A stretch of 64,000 nucleotides of DNA from the NCBI RefSeq assembly GCF_947495625.1, contig NZ_CANLZW010000012.1, forward strand, positions 62,001 to 126,000. The letters are read 5' to 3'. Source of the stretch: an uncultured Cocleimonas sp. (GTDB lineage: Bacteria; Pseudomonadota; Gammaproteobacteria; Thiotrichales; Thiotrichaceae). Shown one piece after another: positions 61,110 to 64,000 of this stretch (position 1 is its first letter; every line of letters begins with the position of its first letter). The notes beneath the pieces are model-generated. The model had not been told where the DNA came from, did not search any database, and saw only the letters and a list, made by a program, of their open reading frames with translations. The translations under genes were made by a program, and so were the position numbers.

Positions 61110-64000
61110 TTACGCAGCATCCACTTTATGAATTTGCACGACATGGGCTGTGCCAGTTTTGTCGTCAAACGTGGTACCGTTTTCATAGCTCTTTAACTGT
61201 TGTGCTAAGCGTAACTGGTATTGCTCATAGTTTGCTTCTTTAACGTGTCCATAACCTCTGACATCGTTTGCCAGCTCAATGATCTCAATCGCATGCAATA
61301 AGTTACCAGGGTGCAGAGTTTTCAGCACCGTGCTTATCGTATTGTTTACGTCTATTATCATTTGACGTTCAACCTGTCTTTCTGCTGTTTTTCCTAGCAG
61401 GTCAAATTTAGTCCCGCGGAAACGTTTCAGTTTAGCTAGATTTTTTAACACAGGTAACATGTAAGCACCGTATTTGCGTTTAACCAGATGTCCGGTATCA
61501 GGATCACGCTTTGATATTAGTGGCATGGCAAAGTAAAAAGACATCTCCGTATCACCTTCAAAGGTTTCTTCAATTTGCTTTTTAAAACGTCCGTCGGTGT
61601 ATAAACGTGCCACCTCATATTCGTCTTTATAAGCCATCACTTTGTACAGAACTTTGGCGACTGCTTTGGTCAGTAACAAGCTATTTTCATGTCCATCCAG
61701 TTCGGCACTTTTATCCATCACGGCTGTTTCGACTTCTTTCGCCGCATTCACACTGTTGCGGTAACGTTGAGCGTATTCCTCATCCTGATAGCCGACTAAA
61801 TCATTCGCGCGATACTCGATAATATCTTCTAAATCTTCTAACGGCGTAAAACGATTCTTTTCAACATTCGCGGCTTCTTCAACCTTTTTACGGTCTAGTA
61901 ATGCCATACGACCCCACATAAAGGCTTTCTTGTTGAAATCAATCCGCACCTTATTGAGTTCTAACGCTTTAAAGATGGCTTCTGAACTGACCGGGATTAA
62001 CCCTTTCTGATAGGCATAACCGAGCATGAATAGGTTGGTAGCAATGGTATCGCCTAATAGCGCATTAGCGATTTCAGTGGCCGGTAGAAAATCGACGCGA
62101 CCTTCTTTTAATTCATCGATGATGCTGTGTTTCATTGCCTCATCCTGAAAAACAGCATCTGGGTTGTGCACGAATTCAGCAGTCGGTGTGAGGGTGTCAT
62201 TGATAACTGCATGGCTGCGTTCTACATTCAGCTTTGCTAACGCATCATCAGAGGCACTGACAATCAGGTCACAACCAATCATGACGTCTGCATCACCGGC
62301 AGGAATTCGCACTGCATGAATGTCTTTCTGTTCGTTAGCAATTCGAAGATGACTAATTACAGGACCAAACTTTTGTGCCAGACCCGTCTGGTTTAAGGTA
62401 GCGATCCCTTTGTTTTCCAGATGCGCCGCCATAGACAATACAGAGGTAACCGTCAGTACGCCGGTACCACCAATACCAGTTACCAAAATATTCCAGGGTT
62501 GATCAATCAGTGGGCGTGTCGGTTCGGGTAGATTGTTATTCTCTACCGAGATATTCGATTCTTTGTTTTTCTTTAACTCGCCACCAGCGACAGAAACAAA
62601 ACTAGGGCAGAACCCATTGATGCAGGAGAAGTCTTTATTACAGGCAGCCTGATCGATTTGACGTTTACGTCCAACTTCGGTTTCTTTCGGAATAACAGAC
62701 ATACAATTCGATTTGACGCTACAGTCGCCGCAACCTTCACAGACAGCTTCGTTGATTACCACACGCTGATCAATATCCGGCATGATTCCACGCTTGCGTC
62801 GTCTGCGTTTTTCTGCAGCACAGGTTTGTTCGTAAATGAGGATAGTCGTTCCAGTGGTTTCGCGAAGTGACTTCTGAACGAGATTGAGTTGATCACGATG
62901 ACTAATGCTGACTGTAGAATCATTCAACGATTTATGTGCTTTTGGGTTATCAGAAACAATCTCTATTCGCTTAATACCTTCGCCTTTTAATTGCAGTACT
63001 AACTGAGCCACACTTAAGTTTCCATCGACGGGTTGGCCGCCGGTCATCGCTACTGCATCGTTGTATAAAATTTTATATGTGATGTTGACACCAGATGCAA
63101 CGGATTGACGAATCGCCAATAATCCAGAATGGAAATAAGTGCCATCACCAAGGTTCTGGAACATGTGTTTTGTTTCAGTAAACGGCGCAATACCAGTCCA
63201 GGTTACACCTTCACCACCCATGTGCGTATAGTTATGCGCAGGACGGTTTTTACTCCAGGTGCTCATATAATGGCAACCAATACCACCACCCGCGATTGAT
63301 CCTTCGGGCACTGCAGTAGAAGTATTGTGCGGACAGCCAGAACAATACATGGCTTCGCGATTGGAGATTTTACGTGGTTTGGCGAGTTTGCGCTCTTTAC
63401 GGTTAATGAAATCAACGCGCTTCTGCATGGTTTCAATAACGCTATCGTTAATAAGTTCAGCGTCGTTCATGTATGGTGTAATGCGTTGAAAAATCACTCG
63501 GGCGATCATTGCAGGGGTTAATTCGGCGAGATTTGTTAGTAGGTCCTGACCGTGTTCATCGTACTCACCGACTACTTTTGGTCGCTTGTCGACAGGCCAG
63601 TTATACAGTTGACCGGTTAACTGGTCTTCCATTACCGAGCGTTTTTCTTCGACCACTAGAATTTCATCCAGACCTTCTGCAAATTCATGCGTGGTGACTG
63701 GTTCCAGTGGCCAGGGCATACCCACTTTATAGACACGAATGCCCAGTTCAGAAGCCAGTTTTTTGTCGATACCTAAATCGTCAAAGGCTTGTAGAACATC
63801 AAGGTAACTTTTACCCGATGTAATGATACCTAGCTTTGGTGTTTTGGTATCCATAACAATTTTATTAAGGTTGTTTTCTCTGGCGAAAACACGTGCTGCA
63901 TAGATTTTGTATTTATTGAGTCTTTCTTCCTGTGCCAAGGGTGTGTCTGGCCAACGCACATTCACGCCATCGTCTGGCATGTGGAAAGTTTTAGGGATTT
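61110..64000 (-). CDS. Indolepyruvate:ferredoxin oxidoreductase family protein, partial
   Basis: At least 963 residues; the frame is open to the right edge (IPKTFHMPDDGVNVRWPDTPL continues across an internal Met at 63980), so the N-terminus is missing. It oxidises aryl or branched 2-oxoacids to acyl-CoA with ferredoxin. Seen here: the thiamin-domain segments MYCSGCPHNTSTAVPEGS and GGIGCHYMS, the ferredoxin-like NEAVCEGCGDCSVKSNCMSV and the gamma-type ITGIGGTGVLTV-like segment (LVTGIGGTGVLTVTSVL). The fused alpha-gamma form of about 1150 residues is usual in proteobacteria. It lies alone, convergent with ompW. Confidence 0.9.
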   Translation of the reverse strand, partial: IPKTFHMPDDGVNVRWPDTPLAQEERLNKYKIYAARVFARENNLNKIVMDTKTPKLGIITSGKSYLDVLQAFDDLGIDKKLASELGIRVYKVGMPWPLEPVTTHEFAEGLDEILVVEEKRSVMEDQLTGQLYNWPVDKRPKVVGEYDEHGQDLLTNLAELTPAMIARVIFQRITPYMNDAELINDSVIETMQKRVDFINRKERKLAKPRKISNREAMYCSGCPHNTSTAVPEGSIAGGGIGCHYMSTWSKNRPAHNYTHMGGEGVTWTGIAPFTETKHMFQNLGDGTYFHSGLLAIRQSVASGVNITYKILYNDAVAMTGGQPVDGNLSVAQLVLQLKGEGIKRIEIVSDNPKAHKSLNDSTVSISHRDQLNLVQKSLRETTGTTILIYEQTCAAEKRRRRKRGIMPDIDQRVVINEAVCEGCGDCSVKSNCMSVIPKETEVGRKRQIDQAACNKDFSCINGFCPSFVSVAGGELKKNKESNISVENNNLPEPTRPLIDQPWNILVTGIGGTGVLTVTSVLSMAAHLENKGIATLNQTGLAQKFGPVISHLRIANEQKDIHAVRIPAGDADVMIGCDLIVSASDDALAKLNVERSHAVINDTLTPTAEFVHNPDAVFQDEAMKHSIIDELKEGRVDFLPATEIANALLGDTIATNLFMLGYAYQKGLIPVSSEAIFKALELNKVRIDFNKKAFMWGRMALLDRKKVEEAANVEKNRFTPLEDLEDIIEYRANDLVGYQDEEYAQRYRNSVNAAKEVETAVMDKSAELDGHENSLLLTKAVAKVLYKVMAYKDEYEVARLYTDGRFKKQIEETFEGDTEMSFYFAMPLISKRDPDTGHLVKRKYGAYMLPVLKNLAKLKRFRGTKFDLLGKTAERQVERQMIIDVNNTISTVLKTLHPGNLLHAIEIIELANDVRGYGHVKEANYEQYQLRLAQQLKSYENGTTFDDKTGTAHVVQIHKVDAA

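Noticed and set aside
1-64000. tRNA, rRNA, insertion sequence or prophage
   Set aside because: No cloverleaf, rRNA segment, transposase, integrase or phage protein was recognised in reading both strands.

Overview
The window is chromosomal DNA from a low-GC (roughly 40%) gammaproteobacterium. The ubiE-ubiJ-ubiB order, lptD-surA-pdxA, dsbB, darP, sdhE, zapE and a YgfX-like protein are gammaproteobacterial markers. Aerobic respiratory genes, a sulfite-oxidase-type molybdoenzyme, a branched-chain amino-acid ABC importer and an indolepyruvate:ferredoxin oxidoreductase suggest a free-living, possibly marine, heterotroph of the Thiotrichales type. No species can be named from the sequence. No rRNA, tRNA, insertion sequence, prophage or CRISPR array was seen.

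Layout. 0-0.7 kb: edge-truncated HlyD-type efflux adaptor (-) with CRP-like sites upstream. 1-6 kb: zapE and sdhCDAB-sdhE (-). 6-9.3 kb: YgfX-like gene, ArsR-type regulator, grxD, dsbB, pdxA, with a structured element between grxD and dsbB. 9.4-13.8 kb: surA, lptD and a PrpA-like phosphatase (-). 14-21.3 kb: lone FetB-like permease, a flippase/O-antigen-ligase pair and two tandem phosphoethanolamine-transferase-like membrane enzymes. 21.4-27.7 kb: recQ, a Crp-type regulator and the ubiquinone genes ubiE-ubiJ-ubiB. 28-33.3 kb: a His-rich secreted protein with an internal duplication, a YqfO-like protein, lipA, darP, murI and a secreted glycoside-hydrolase-like protein. 33.6-41 kb: sulfite-oxidase-like protein, zinc-type alcohol dehydrogenase and livFGMHK. 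41-44 kb: two overlapping membrane GTPases. 44-47 kb: an XRE-cupin regulator divergent from tdh-kbl. 47-60 kb: a Wzy-type exopolysaccharide cluster (BY-kinase, acyltransferases, initiating phosphotransferase, glycosyltransferases, polymerase, flippase, PssD/PssE-like pair, methyltransferase, rfbA). 60-64 kb: ompW and an edge-truncated indolepyruvate:ferredoxin oxidoreductase.

The most striking signal is not a gene. A ~29-bp motif recurs at least 18 times: an A-tract, often GTGC, a few variable bases, then TAAGTAGGGGGGTGTCA, read on the G-rich strand. Thirteen copies are intergenic, mostly at gene ends, singly or as inverted pairs that make near-perfect palindromes. Five lie inside protein-coding genes (a phosphoethanolamine-transferase-like gene, murI, livF, a glycosyltransferase, a flippase). 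Where the encoded protein is familiar, the motif appears to replace residues rather than insert them. Both orientations, both contexts and terminator-like pairing resemble DNA-uptake sequences of Neisseria and Pasteurellaceae. A REP-like mobile repeat (the core contains GTAG) is the main alternative.

Gene teamwork. sdhCDAB with SdhE, the Ubi proteins and LipA serve respiration and 2-oxoacid oxidation. SurA, LptD, OmpW, the flippases, ligase and phosphoethanolamine-transferase-like proteins serve the outer membrane and surface polysaccharides. Tdh-Kbl, LivFGMHK and the indolepyruvate oxidoreductase form an amino-acid-use theme.
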